Position numbers and translations under genes: made by a program
The notes under the pieces: model-generated
The model's database searches: none
Told to the model about the DNA's origin: nothing
What the model saw: only the letters and a program-made list of their open reading frames with translations
NCBI GenBank assembly: GCA_900550475.1
Contig: URSA01000022.1
Span: 1 to 29,999 of the forward strand
Direction: 5' to 3'
Source: an uncultured Lachnospiraceae bacterium
GTDB lineage: Bacteria; Bacillota; Clostridia; Lachnospirales; Lachnospiraceae
Length of the DNA: 29,999 bases
Shown here: positions 16,482 to 23,809 of the stretch, in pieces
How positions within the stretch are numbered: the first letter of the stretch is position 1
Layout of the letters: each line of letters starts with the position of its first letter

Positions 16482-17279
16482 ATGAGATTTTGCAGCATAG
16501 CCAGCGGGAGCAGCGGGAACTGCATTTATGTGGGTTCTGAGGCGACACATCTGCTGGTGGACGTCGGAATCAGTGGAAAGAAGGCGGAGGCGGGTTTGGA
16601 GCAGCTTTCTCTCTGCGGCAGGGATATTGACGGCATATTGATTACACATGAGCATTCCGATCACATTGCGGGAATCGGCGTTTTTTGCAGGAAGTACGGG
16701 ATACCGATCTTTGCCACAAAGGGAACCATAAAGGCAATCTTAAAAAACGGCGGCAAGAATGCCCCGGACGAATCCCTGTTCCATGAAATAGAGGCGGACA
16801 AACGGATCACCATTAAGGATCTCACCGTATCACCCATGAGAATTTCACATGATGCGGCGGAACCGGTAGCGTACCGCATCGGCTACGGCGGAAAAAAAGT
16901 GGCGGTCTGCACGGATCTCGGCGTTTATAACGATTACACGGTGGAATGCCTGAAGGAGATGGATGCCATTTTGCTCGAGGCAAACCATGATGTGAATATG
17001 CTGCAGGTGGGGCCGTACCCGTATTACCTGAAGCAGAGGATTTTGGGAAACAGAGGGCATTTGTCCAATGAAAACTCGGGAAGGCTTCTGAACCGGATCC
17101 TGAATGACCATATGCAGGCGATTCTGCTGGGGCATCTGAGCAAGGAGAATAACATGCCGGAGCTTGCCTACGAGGCGGTGCGCATGGAGATCACCATGGG
17201 GGATGGCCCGTATAAGGCAGAGGACTTTAAGATCATGGTGGCGGACAGAAATGTACCCTCCCCGGTCATCACACTGTAA
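16482..17279 (+). CDS. YycJ/WalJ-type metallo-beta-lactamase-fold exonuclease
   Basis: A 265-residue MBL-fold protein. Metal motif THEHSDH gives His56, His58, Asp60 and His61; further ligands are in SHDAAEPVAY, CTDLG and LGHLS. The opening MRFCSIASGSSGNCIYV is diagnostic of the YycJ (WalJ) group, 5'-3' exonucleases implicated in mismatch repair in bacteria lacking MutH. In Bacillus yycJ lies with walRK; here it stands alone, after the AT-rich nucleoside hydrolase gene and before ACT-PFL. A TAGGAGGACA site seven bases upstream is an excellent ribosome site. Confidence 0.9.
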   Translation: MRFCSIASGSSGNCIYVGSEATHLLVDVGISGKKAEAGLEQLSLCGRDIDGILITHEHSDHIAGIGVFCRKYGIPIFATKGTIKAILKNGGKNAPDESLFHEIEADKRITIKDLTVSPMRISHDAAEPVAYRIGYGGKKVAVCTDLGVYNDYTVECLKEMDAILLEANHDVNMLQVGPYPYYLKQRILGNRGHLSNENSGRLLNRILNDHMQAILLGHLSKENNMPELAYEAVRMEITMGDGPYKAEDFKIMVADRNVPSPVITL

Positions 17280-17285
17280 AAGATA

Positions 17286-17314
17286 TTGCCAAGCACCCCA
17301 CCCCGTACTATAAT
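17286..17314 (+). promoter_or_regulatory. Sigma-A promoter for the ACT-PFL pair
   Basis: TTGCCA (17286-17291), a 17-base spacer and TATAAT (17309-17314). It starts seven bases after the MBL-gene stop and lies 48 bases before the ACT gene. Confidence 0.8.
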
Positions 17315-17361
17315 AGGGTTATTGTTTATGCGCCGTACAGCGGCAGAATGAGAGGATGAGA

Positions 17362-17634
17362 ATGAAAAAGACAATTATTACCGTGGTAGGAAAGGACACT
17401 GTAGGAATCATCGCAAAGGTCTGCACCTATCTTGCTGAAAATCAGATCAACATTTTGGATATTTCCCAGACGATTGTGCAGGGATACTTCAACATGATGA
17501 TGATCGTGGATACGAACAGCAGCACAAAGCAGCATGGAGATATGGCGGATGAGCTGGAAGCCCTCGGAAAAGAGATCGGCGTTCTCATCAAGTGCCAGAA
17601 AGAGGAGATCTTCGATCAGATGCATCGTATCTGA
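17362..17634 (+). CDS. ACT-domain protein, UPF0237 family
   Basis: A 90-residue stand-alone ACT domain (KKTIITVVGKDTVGIIAKVCTYLAEN...NILDISQTIV). ACT domains bind small ligands, often amino acids, between dimer partners; this family's ligand is unknown. An upstream in-frame ATG at 17356 would be directly against the GAGAGG site, whereas the ATG at 17362 is six bases from it and is preferred. The gene is followed 19 bases later by the PFL/UPF0210 gene, a pairing conserved across Firmicutes, actinobacteria and archaea, so the ACT subunit may regulate that protein. It has its own strong promoter. Confidence 0.92.
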   Translation: MKKTIITVVGKDTVGIIAKVCTYLAENQINILDISQTIVQGYFNMMMIVDTNSSTKQHGDMADELEALGKEIGVLIKCQKEEIFDQMHRI

Positions 17635-17653
17635 TTCCGGAACGGAGGAGACA

Positions 17654-19018
17654 ATGATTAATATTCATGAAGTGGTGGAAACCAACAATATGATCGAGAA
17701 GGAGAATCTGGATGTCCGCACCATTACGCTGGGCATCAGTCTGCTTGACTGTATTGATTCCGATCTCGCCGAACTGAAAAAGAAAGTATACAATAAGATA
17801 TATGATGCCGCCAAGGATCTGGTAAATGTGGGGGAGGAGATTTCCAGAGAATACGGAATCCCCATCGTAAATAAGAGAATTTCCGTGACCCCCATTGCCC
17901 TGATCGGCGGGGCTGCATGCAGAAAGCCGGAGGATTTTGTGGAGATTGCCAAGACATTGGACGAGGTGGCACACAAGGTCAATGTCAATTTTATCGGCGG
18001 CTACTCCGCGCTGGTGAGCAAGGGCATGACGCCTGCGGACGAGATGCTGATCCGATCCATTCCCATGGCGCTTTCCCGGACGGAGCGGGTATGCAGCTCC
18101 GTAAATCTCGGATCTACCAAGACCGGAATCAACATGGACGCAGTCAGATTGATGGGAGACATCATCAAGGAGACGGCGGAAGCGACAAAGGAAGCGGATT
18201 CCTTAGGATGCGCAAAGCTTGTTGTGTTCTGCAATGCGCCGGATGACAACCCCTTTATGGCGGGTGCATTCCACGGCGTGACGGAGGCGGACAAGATCAT
18301 CAACGTGGGCGTCAGCGGCCCGGGCGTGGTAAAGACGGCTCTGGAGAAGGTGCGTGGGGAGAACTTCGAGATTCTTTGCGAAACCATCAAAAAGACGGCC
18401 TTCAAGGTGACGAGAGTGGGACAGCTGGTGGCGCAGGAAGCATCGCGCATGCTGAAGGTTCCCTTTGGAATTGTGGATCTTTCCTTAGCGCCCACGCCGG
18501 CAATCGGCGACAGTGTTGCGGATATTCTGTGTGAGATCGGTCTGGAGTATGCCGGAGCACCCGGAACCACGGCGGCGCTTGCCCTGCTGAACGATCAGGT
18601 GAAGAAGGGCGGCGTAATGGCATCCTCCTATGTGGGCGGATTGTCGGGCGCATTTATTCCTGTCAGCGAAGATCAGGGAATGATCGATGCGGTGACTGCC
18701 GGGGCGTTGACGCTGGAAAAACTGGAGGCAATGACCTGCGTGTGCTCGGTGGGACTGGACATGATCGCCATTCCCGGAGAGACCAAGGCAACTACAATTT
18801 CCGGTATCATCGCGGATGAGATGGCAATCGGAATGGTAAATCAGAAGACGACGGCTGTCCGCATTATTCCCGTGGTGGGGAAGGATGTGGGAGAAACCGT
18901 GGAATTTGGCGGTCTTCTGGGGTATGCCCCCATCATGCCGGTGAACGGATTTTCCTGCGATGCCTTTGTGAACCGCAAGGGAAGGATTCCGGCACCCATT
19001 CACAGCTTCAAGAATTAA
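17654..19018 (+). CDS. PFL family protein, UPF0210 (DUF711)
   Basis: A 454-residue protein of the UPF0210/DUF711 family, known to have a fold related to pyruvate formate-lyase but without proven reaction. Typical blocks are present: the opening INIHEVVETNNMIEKENLDVRTITLGISLLDC, the RTERVCSSVNLGSTKTGINMDAV region, GVSGPGVVK and IPVSEDQGMIDA near the C terminus. There is no visible glycyl-radical RVxG motif, so radical PFL chemistry should not be assumed. The open frame extends further upstream, but the ATG at 17654 has GGAGGAG seven bases before and fits family length. It is paired with the ACT gene and ends at the terminator 19044-19077. Confidence 0.93.
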   Translation: MINIHEVVETNNMIEKENLDVRTITLGISLLDCIDSDLAELKKKVYNKIYDAAKDLVNVGEEISREYGIPIVNKRISVTPIALIGGAACRKPEDFVEIAKTLDEVAHKVNVNFIGGYSALVSKGMTPADEMLIRSIPMALSRTERVCSSVNLGSTKTGINMDAVRLMGDIIKETAEATKEADSLGCAKLVVFCNAPDDNPFMAGAFHGVTEADKIINVGVSGPGVVKTALEKVRGENFEILCETIKKTAFKVTRVGQLVAQEASRMLKVPFGIVDLSLAPTPAIGDSVADILCEIGLEYAGAPGTTAALALLNDQVKKGGVMASSYVGGLSGAFIPVSEDQGMIDAVTAGALTLEKLEAMTCVCSVGLDMIAIPGETKATTISGIIADEMAIGMVNQKTTAVRIIPVVGKDVGETVEFGGLLGYAPIMPVNGFSCDAFVNRKGRIPAPIHSFKN

Positions 19019-19022
19019 TACA

Positions 19023-20255
19023 TCATACAATTATGATTTGTCTGCGGCACTCATTCTGTGGGGTGCCGCCTTTTTTTGCCGCCCGGACGCTCTCGTACAG
19101 ATGAGCGGCAAAATGATCCTCCTTTAGTTGGGCAAGTCCCTTTTCGTCAAGAACGGCTTCGGCATCCGCAGGCTTTGAGAGGAGGGGAACAGAGCCCTTT
19201 CCCAGAACGGAAAACATATCGGAGGAGCTGCGGCGGAAGCCCAGAATCCGGGCATACCGTGCAGTTTTCTCCGACTCTCTTATATTTAACAGAATATGGA
19301 GAAGACTCCGGCTGATCCTCGCGTAAGTCAGATCCTTGGATTTCAGCAGAGAGCTGAAATCTGAAAAGGAGCGGAAGGAAAACAGGTTTCGGGCAATCTT
19401 ATCCGAAAGCGCCTGAGAGACATCCTCATAGCCGGTGTAGCCCTCAGCCTGCAGGGAGAGCAGCCGGTAGAAAAGCATGGAAGAAAAGTCATCCGCGCAG
19501 AGAAAGGCATCTTCCCTTGCCGCATCCGTCAACAGGGAGCAGACCCCGGAAGGGAGATAGGGGGTGAGGGCGGAGGGATCCTTGCGGGAGAGCAGCCATT
19601 CCCGGATGGCAAGAGCAGAACAGAAGCCCTTTTCGGGGATGGCGGAATCCGAATATCCGGCGCCGTCTCTTTTGACGGTGCAGACCTCCATGGTGCTTCC
19701 AAGCCGGATCAGTGCCTTTAGGTATTCGATGCCGAGAATATTGTTGGGGCCTTCCCAGACAGACTCGCAGAAGTCGGTGGGGAGGGAAATGTTCCCTTCC
19801 CCGCGGACGCAGGTAGACAGTGCCTGACTGCGCGCAGACGGATAGGATGCACCGTTTTTTAGGGCGTGACGCAGTGTTTGCCGGAAGGAGCCAGGCTCCT
19901 CGCAGAGAAGTCTTGCGGCAAGGAGCAGGCTGTCCGTGCTGCCGCATTCGCTGCCGAAGCAGAGCGCATCCACACCGAGACCGTCAAGCAGGGAAACGGC
20001 GCCGTGGGCAAAACGCTCCGCGCTTCCGGTGGCAAAGCGCACGGGAAGCTCCACAACCAGATCGGCTCCTGCCGCAAGCGCCATTTCTGCCCGGACATAC
20101 TTGTCCAGAAGGGCGGGCGTCCCTCTCTGGGTAAAATCCCCGCTCATCGCGATCACGACCCGGTCTGCGCCGGTCAGCTCCTTCGCCTTTGAGAGCTGGT
20201 AGACATGCCCGCTGTGAAGGGGATTGTATTCTGCAATGATTCCGACAGTCTTCAT
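19023..20255 (-). CDS. tmcAL: tRNA(Met) cytidine acetate ligase TmcAL
   Basis: A 410-residue enzyme that makes N4-acetylcytidine at the wobble base of elongator tRNA-Met using acetate and ATP through an acetyl-adenylate. The nucleotidyl-transferase motif GIIAEYNPLHSGH is at residues 5-17, followed by SGDFTQRGTPALLDKYVRA and a GADLVVELP segment typical of the family (formerly YlbM). The open frame runs further upstream, but the ATG at 20255 has GGAGG just before it and places the motif correctly. The gene is divergent from pta-ackA, whose products interconvert acetyl-CoA, acetyl phosphate and acetate. Its 3' end contains the terminator of the opposing PFL gene. Confidence 0.93.
   Translation of the reverse strand: MKTVGIIAEYNPLHSGHVYQLSKAKELTGADRVVIAMSGDFTQRGTPALLDKYVRAEMALAAGADLVVELPVRFATGSAERFAHGAVSLLDGLGVDALCFGSECGSTDSLLLAARLLCEEPGSFRQTLRHALKNGASYPSARSQALSTCVRGEGNISLPTDFCESVWEGPNNILGIEYLKALIRLGSTMEVCTVKRDGAGYSDSAIPEKGFCSALAIREWLLSRKDPSALTPYLPSGVCSLLTDAAREDAFLCADDFSSMLFYRLLSLQAEGYTGYEDVSQALSDKIARNLFSFRSFSDFSSLLKSKDLTYARISRSLLHILLNIRESEKTARYARILGFRRSSSDMFSVLGKGSVPLLSKPADAEAVLDEKGLAQLKEDHFAAHLYESVRAAKKGGTPQNECRRQIIIV
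19044..19077 (+). terminator. Terminator of the ACT-PFL unit inside the tmcAL 3' end
   Basis: GCGGCAC (19044-19050) pairs with GTGCCGC (19063-19069), then CTTTTTTTG. It is 26 bases after the PFL stop and lies wholly within the last codons of the minus-strand tmcAL gene. Confidence 0.85.
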
Positions 20256-20325
20256 AACTTCCTCCAATTCAAACGATATACCGATCAAAAACGCACATTT
20301 CCCATGTGAAAAAAATAACACACAT

Positions 20326-20339
20326 TGAAAGCGTTTACA
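20326..20339 (+). promoter_or_regulatory. cre site (CcpA operator)
   Basis: TGAAAGCGTTTACA matches the catabolite-responsive element consensus TGWAARCGYTWNCW at every position. It is centred about 113 bases upstream of the pta -10 box, a location that suits activation rather than roadblock repression; in Bacillus, CcpA activates pta and ackA from upstream cre sites. It is also 71 bases upstream of the divergent tmcAL start. It is embedded in a wider dyad CACATTG...CATTGTG (20322-20343). Confidence 0.8.
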
Positions 20340-20340
20340 T

Positions 20341-20356
20341 TGTGAAAATAATCACA
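20341..20356 (+). promoter_or_regulatory. TGTGA-N6-TCACA palindrome (Crp/Fnr-like or Rex-like site)
   Basis: TGTGAAAATAATCACA is a perfect two-arm palindrome, one base after the cre site. It fits the Crp/Fnr-type consensus and partly the Rex-type TTGTGAA..TTCACAA form. A weaker relative, TGTGAAAAAAATAACACA, lies at 20305-20322. Which regulator binds cannot be told. Confidence 0.6.
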
Positions 20357-20419
20357 TTTTTTAAAGCTATAAAAAGGGGAAATGTATCTGAAAATATACA
20401 ATTTAACGAATATTTTCTC

Positions 20420-20448
20420 TTGTATACAATTTCCATATCCAGTATAAT
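20420..20448 (+). promoter_or_regulatory. Sigma-A promoter of pta-ackA
   Basis: TTGTAT (20420-20425), a 17-base spacer and TATAAT (20443-20448), 68 bases before the pta start codon. An 11-base near-repeat (ATATACAATTT at 20394-20404 and GTATACAATTT at 20422-20432) overlaps the -35 region. Confidence 0.8.
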
Positions 20449-20515
20449 ATAAACAGCGTATTTTGCAAAGAGTGTAGATACGAATTTCCATAGGAAATAC
20501 GGAAGGAGAAGGAAG

Positions 20516-21517
20516 ATGTCTTATATTGACCTGATTAAGGAGAGAGCAAAAGTCGACAAGAAGACGATCGTGCTGCCCGAGTCCAACGACAAGAGAACGT
20601 TGATCGCGGCGGCAAAGATCTTAGAGGAGGGGATTGCCAACATTATCATGATCGGCGACGAGGAGAAGATCATGGACGGTGCCGGCTGGCTGGAGGTAGA
20701 GCTTGACGGGATCAAGATTGTAAATCCCAAGACCACGGAAAAGCTCGACGAATATGTAAATCTTTTATACGAAACAAGAAGAGCAAAGGGAATGACGCCG
20801 GAGAAGGCGAGGGAGATCCTGCTTAAGGATTATCTGACCTTCGGAATCGTCATGGTGAAGAACAATGATGCGGACGGCATGGTGGCGGGAGCCTGCCACT
20901 CCACGGCGGATACGCTGCGTCCCGCATTGCAGATATTGAAGACAGCGCCCGGGGTAAAGCTTGTGTCCGCTTTCTTTATTATGGATACGGTGATGAAGGA
21001 TCAGGGAGAGAACGGCACTTTCCTGTTTGCGGACTGCGGTCTGAATCAGGATCCCACGCCGGAGGAACTGGCTGCCATCGCGGACACCTCCTCCCGCAGC
21101 TTCAAATCACTGGTAGGTCCCAAGCCCGTAATCGCCATGCTTTCCCATTCCACCAAGGGCAGCGCAAAGCACCCGCTGGTCGATAAGGTGGTGGAGGCGA
21201 CAAGAATCGCCAGGGAGGAGTATCCTCATCTTGTGCTTGACGGCGAGCTGCAGACGGATGCGGCGTTAGTGCCTTCCGTTGCAAAGTCCAAGGCGCCCGG
21301 CAGCCCGGTGGGCGGCAGAGCCAACATTTTAATCTTCCCCAATCTGGATGCGGGAAATATCGGCTATAAGCTGGTACAGAGATTGGGAGGGGCAGAGGCA
21401 TACGGCCCCATGCTTCAGGGAATCGCAAAGCCGGTCAACGATCTTTCGAGAGGTTGCTCCTGGCAGGATATCGTAGGTGTTGTGGCATTGACAGCGGTGC
21501 AGGCACAGCTTGTATAG
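20516..21517 (+). CDS. pta: Phosphate acetyltransferase
   Basis: A 333-residue short-form phosphotransacetylase, converting acetyl-CoA and phosphate to acetyl phosphate and CoA in mixed-acid/acetate fermentation. Family blocks visible are TIVLPESNDKRTL, DGMVAGACHSTADTLRPALQ, AMLSHSTKGSAKHP, DGELQTDAALVP and ANILIFPNLDAGNIGYKLVQRL. Unlike enterobacterial Pta it has no regulatory N-terminal domains, which is normal in Firmicutes. A GGAAGGAGAAGG site precedes the ATG. ackA starts 22 bases after the stop, so the two form one operon. The upstream control region holds a cre site and a TGTGA palindrome. Confidence 0.97.
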   Translation: MSYIDLIKERAKVDKKTIVLPESNDKRTLIAAAKILEEGIANIIMIGDEEKIMDGAGWLEVELDGIKIVNPKTTEKLDEYVNLLYETRRAKGMTPEKAREILLKDYLTFGIVMVKNNDADGMVAGACHSTADTLRPALQILKTAPGVKLVSAFFIMDTVMKDQGENGTFLFADCGLNQDPTPEELAAIADTSSRSFKSLVGPKPVIAMLSHSTKGSAKHPLVDKVVEATRIAREEYPHLVLDGELQTDAALVPSVAKSKAPGSPVGGRANILIFPNLDAGNIGYKLVQRLGGAEAYGPMLQGIAKPVNDLSRGCSWQDIVGVVALTAVQAQLV

Positions 21518-21539
21518 ATTGGTGAAAACGGAGGAAGAT

Positions 21540-22739
21540 ATGAATATTTTAGTTATTAACTGCGGCAGCTCATCCTTGAAATTCCAGCTTATCAACGCGG
21601 AGTCGGAGAAGCTGATCGCAAAGGGAATCTGTGAAAGAATCGGAATTGACGGCAGCAGGATTGCTTACACACCGGCAGGCGGAACGAAGGAAGAGACCGT
21701 TACGCCCATGAAGGATCATACGGATGCGATCCGTCTGGTGCTGGAGGCACTGACCAACGAAAAGACCGGTGTTGTGAAGAGCCTTCAGGAGATCGGCGCA
21801 GTGGGACACCGCATTGTCCACGGTGGGGAGAAGTTTGCGGAGGCAACGCTGATTACGGATGAAGTGATCGAGGCAATCGCCCAGTGCAATGATCTGGCGC
21901 CTTTGCACAATCCCGCCAACCTGATCGGAATCCATGCCTGCAAGGCGTTGATGCCCGAGACGCCCATGGTTGCGGTGTTTGATACGGCATTCCACCAGAC
22001 CATGCCGGACAAGGCATATATGTACGGTCTGCCCTACGAATACTATGAGAAGTACAAGATCAGAAGATACGGCTTTCACGGCACCAGCCATTCCTATGTG
22101 AGCAGGAAGGCTGCGGAGGTTCTGGGAAAGAAATATGAGGATCTGAAGATCATTGTGTGCCATCTGGGCAACGGCGCCAGCGTGTCCGCAGTGAAGAACG
22201 GCAAGTGCGTGGATACTTCCATGGGACTGACCCCGCTGGAGGGGCTTATTATGGGAACCAGAAGCGGAGACATCGATCCCGCCATCATGGAGTTCATTGC
22301 GCACAAAGAGGGAAAGAGTATTGATGAAATTATGAACATACTCAACAAGAAGTCCGGAGTGCTTGGACTTTCCGAGAACCTTTCCTCTGATTTCAGGGAT
22401 CTGGAGGACGCATACCATGCAGGCAACGCAAGGGCAATCAATACCATGGAAACCTTTGCGTACAGAGTCGCAAAATACATCGGCGCTTATACAGCTGCAA
22501 TGAACGGCGTGGATGTGATCTGCTTTACGGCGGGCGTCGGCGAGAACTGTTCCTTTGTGAGGGAAATGATCTGTGACCAGTATCTTGGATATCTGGGTGT
22601 GAAGATCGACCGCGAGGCAAATGCAAAGCGCGGGGAGGATATTGCCGTTTCCACGCCGGACAGCAAAACCACGGTTATGGTGATCCCCACAAACGAGGAG
22701 CTTGCCATCGCAAGAGAAACTTACAGACTGACCCGGTAA
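21540..22739 (+). CDS. ackA: Acetate kinase
   Basis: A 399-residue acetokinase of the ASKHA fold making acetate and ATP from acetyl phosphate and ADP, the energy-yielding end of acetate fermentation. Visible motifs: N-terminal MNILVINCGSSSLKFQL (Asn7, metal/phosphate region), GHRIVHGGEKF (substrate Arg), RRYGFHGTSHSYV (catalytic His), HLGNGASVSAV and FTAGVGEN. The frame is open to a TTG at 21510, but the ATG at 21540 has GGAGGA and matches the family N terminus. It is coupled with pta. No clear terminator follows before the yceD promoter. Confidence 0.98.
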   Translation: MNILVINCGSSSLKFQLINAESEKLIAKGICERIGIDGSRIAYTPAGGTKEETVTPMKDHTDAIRLVLEALTNEKTGVVKSLQEIGAVGHRIVHGGEKFAEATLITDEVIEAIAQCNDLAPLHNPANLIGIHACKALMPETPMVAVFDTAFHQTMPDKAYMYGLPYEYYEKYKIRRYGFHGTSHSYVSRKAAEVLGKKYEDLKIIVCHLGNGASVSAVKNGKCVDTSMGLTPLEGLIMGTRSGDIDPAIMEFIAHKEGKSIDEIMNILNKKSGVLGLSENLSSDFRDLEDAYHAGNARAINTMETFAYRVAKYIGAYTAAMNGVDVICFTAGVGENCSFVREMICDQYLGYLGVKIDREANAKRGEDIAVSTPDSKTTVMVIPTNEELAIARETYRLTR

Positions 22740-22768
22740 AATACCATCCAAAAATAAAAAATAGATAG

Positions 22769-22797
22769 TTGACAAAGAACCGGTGTATATGTATAAT
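22769..22797 (+). promoter_or_regulatory. Consensus sigma-A promoter of yceD-rpmF
   Basis: TTGACA (22769-22774), exactly 17 bases, then TATAAT (22792-22797): both hexamers perfect. The expected transcript has a leader of about 55 bases before yceD. Confidence 0.92.
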
Positions 22798-22856
22798 AAA
22801 TCAGTGTGTGAAAAACGGAGAGTGGTCGTAGAGACGCTTTTCGCCAGGAGCAGACT

Positions 22857-23384
22857 ATGTTATTGAATTTGACTGATGTATTGACATCTGAAGGAAAAGT
22901 CAGGACGGAGGATGTGGCGGTGGAGATGACCGCTTTTAAGAGCCGGATGGGAAGCTTTCCCATCGTGGAGAAAACGCCTCTGCATCTGGTCTTTACCAAT
23001 GAGAAGCCGGGAGAGCTGACTGTGAAAGGACATGCCGGGATTACCCAGAAAATGTGCTGTGACAGATGCTTGAAGGAAGTTCCGGTCAGAATCGAACTTG
23101 ATTTTGAACGCGAACTGTATTCTCCGGATGTAAGCGACAGTGAGGTTCTGGATGAGAGCGATCAGGGATTGATGGATGGCTATCACCTCGACGTGGAAGC
23201 ACTGGTATACAACGAGCTATTAATGAACCAGCCTGAGAAGGTACTTTGTAAGCCGGATTGCAAGGGGATTTGTAAGAAGTGTGGCAAAGACCTGAACAGC
23301 GGGGCGTGCGGGTGCGATGATTTCGTTCCGGATCCCCGGCTGGCGGTATTACAGGATATCTTTAACGTGAATAAGGAGGTGTAA
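22857..23384 (+). CDS. yceD: YceD (DUF177) family protein
   Basis: A 175-residue protein of the DUF177 family, linked by neighbourhood and some experiments to ribosome assembly and 23S rRNA accumulation. It carries CCDRCL near 69-74 and a C-terminal Cys cluster CKPDCKGICKKCGKDL with CGC after it, likely zinc-binding. It precedes rpmF by four bases, the near-universal yceD-rpmF arrangement. The start ATG follows CCAGGAG. It is driven by a perfect promoter, as expected for a ribosomal protein operon. Confidence 0.92.
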   Translation: MLLNLTDVLTSEGKVRTEDVAVEMTAFKSRMGSFPIVEKTPLHLVFTNEKPGELTVKGHAGITQKMCCDRCLKEVPVRIELDFERELYSPDVSDSEVLDESDQGLMDGYHLDVEALVYNELLMNQPEKVLCKPDCKGICKKCGKDLNSGACGCDDFVPDPRLAVLQDIFNVNKEV

Positions 23385-23388
23385 CGCG

Positions 23389-23568
23389 ATGTCTATTTGT
23401 CCTAAGAATAAGTCTTCCAAAGGTAGAAGAGATAAGAGAAGAGCAAACTGGAAAATGAGTGCTCCTACATTAGTGAAGTGCAGCAAATGTGGTGCATTAA
23501 TGATGCCTCACAGAGTATGCAAGGCTTGTGGTTCTTATAATAAAAAAGAAATCATCAGCATGGACTAA
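23389..23568 (+). CDS. rpmF: Ribosomal protein bL32
   Basis: A 59-residue large-subunit protein. It begins MSICPKNKSSKGRRDKRRAN, where most bL32 have AVPK.K.SK.rr..RR, and carries the zinc ribbon Cys31-x2-Cys34 and Cys44-x2-Cys47 (CSKCG, CKACG), so it is the zinc-containing C+ form. A perfect AAGGAGGT site lies eight bases upstream. It ends 8 bases before its terminator hairpin region. Codon use is biased to frequent codons, fitting high expression. Confidence 0.97.
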   Translation: MSICPKNKSSKGRRDKRRANWKMSAPTLVKCSKCGALMMPHRVCKACGSYNKKEIISMD

Positions 23569-23575
23569 GAAACGG

Positions 23576-23605
23576 AAAGAGAGCTGCTTGGCAGCTCTCT
23601 TTTTT
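23576..23605 (+). terminator. Terminator after rpmF
   Basis: GAGAGCTGC (23579-23587) pairs perfectly with GCAGCTCTC (23591-23599) around a three-base loop, followed by six T residues. Confidence 0.95.
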
Positions 23606-23610
23606 GTCAT

Positions 23611-23785
23611 CCCGATGAGCCAAGTGAAGATTCATGCTCGCATGAAAATCTTCATTTGGCGAACGGCAATCACTGAGACGGAGTGAAACGAAGTCGAGGT
23701 GATTCCGAAGGGATAACGAGCAGGCGCAAAAACTCCGCCTGCCCGATCATAGGAAGCCTGCTACCGGACTGCTTCGCAGTGGTGA
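23611..23785. repeat. Noncoding dyad-rich element (candidate interspersed repeat or structured RNA)
   Basis: Three to four hairpins lie in a row: 23619-23660 (arms GCCAAGTGAAGATT and AATCTTCATTTGGC with a CATG inner pair), 23668-23704 (AATCAC/GTGATT with inner GAC/GTC), 23720-23742 (GCAGGCG/CGCCTGC) and 23769-23780 (ACTGC/GCAGT). It has no open frame, ribosome site or tRNA. It sits after a strong terminator and before the TraX-like gene. The look is of a REP- or MITE-like element or a folded RNA; I cannot tell which, and copy number elsewhere in the genome is unknown. Confidence 0.55.
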
Positions 23786-23809
23786 AAAAACAGAAAAGGG
23801 GAATGAGAG

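Noticed and set aside
17534..17653. Longer N terminus for the PFL protein overlapping the ACT gene
   Set aside because: The extra residues are Ser/Arg-rich out-of-frame translation of the ACT gene; the ATG at 17654 has GGAGGAG and matches the family start.
20256..20321. Upstream extension of TmcAL starting MLFFSHGK
   Set aside because: The nucleotidyl-transferase motif should be at the N terminus, and GGAGG precedes the ATG at 20255.
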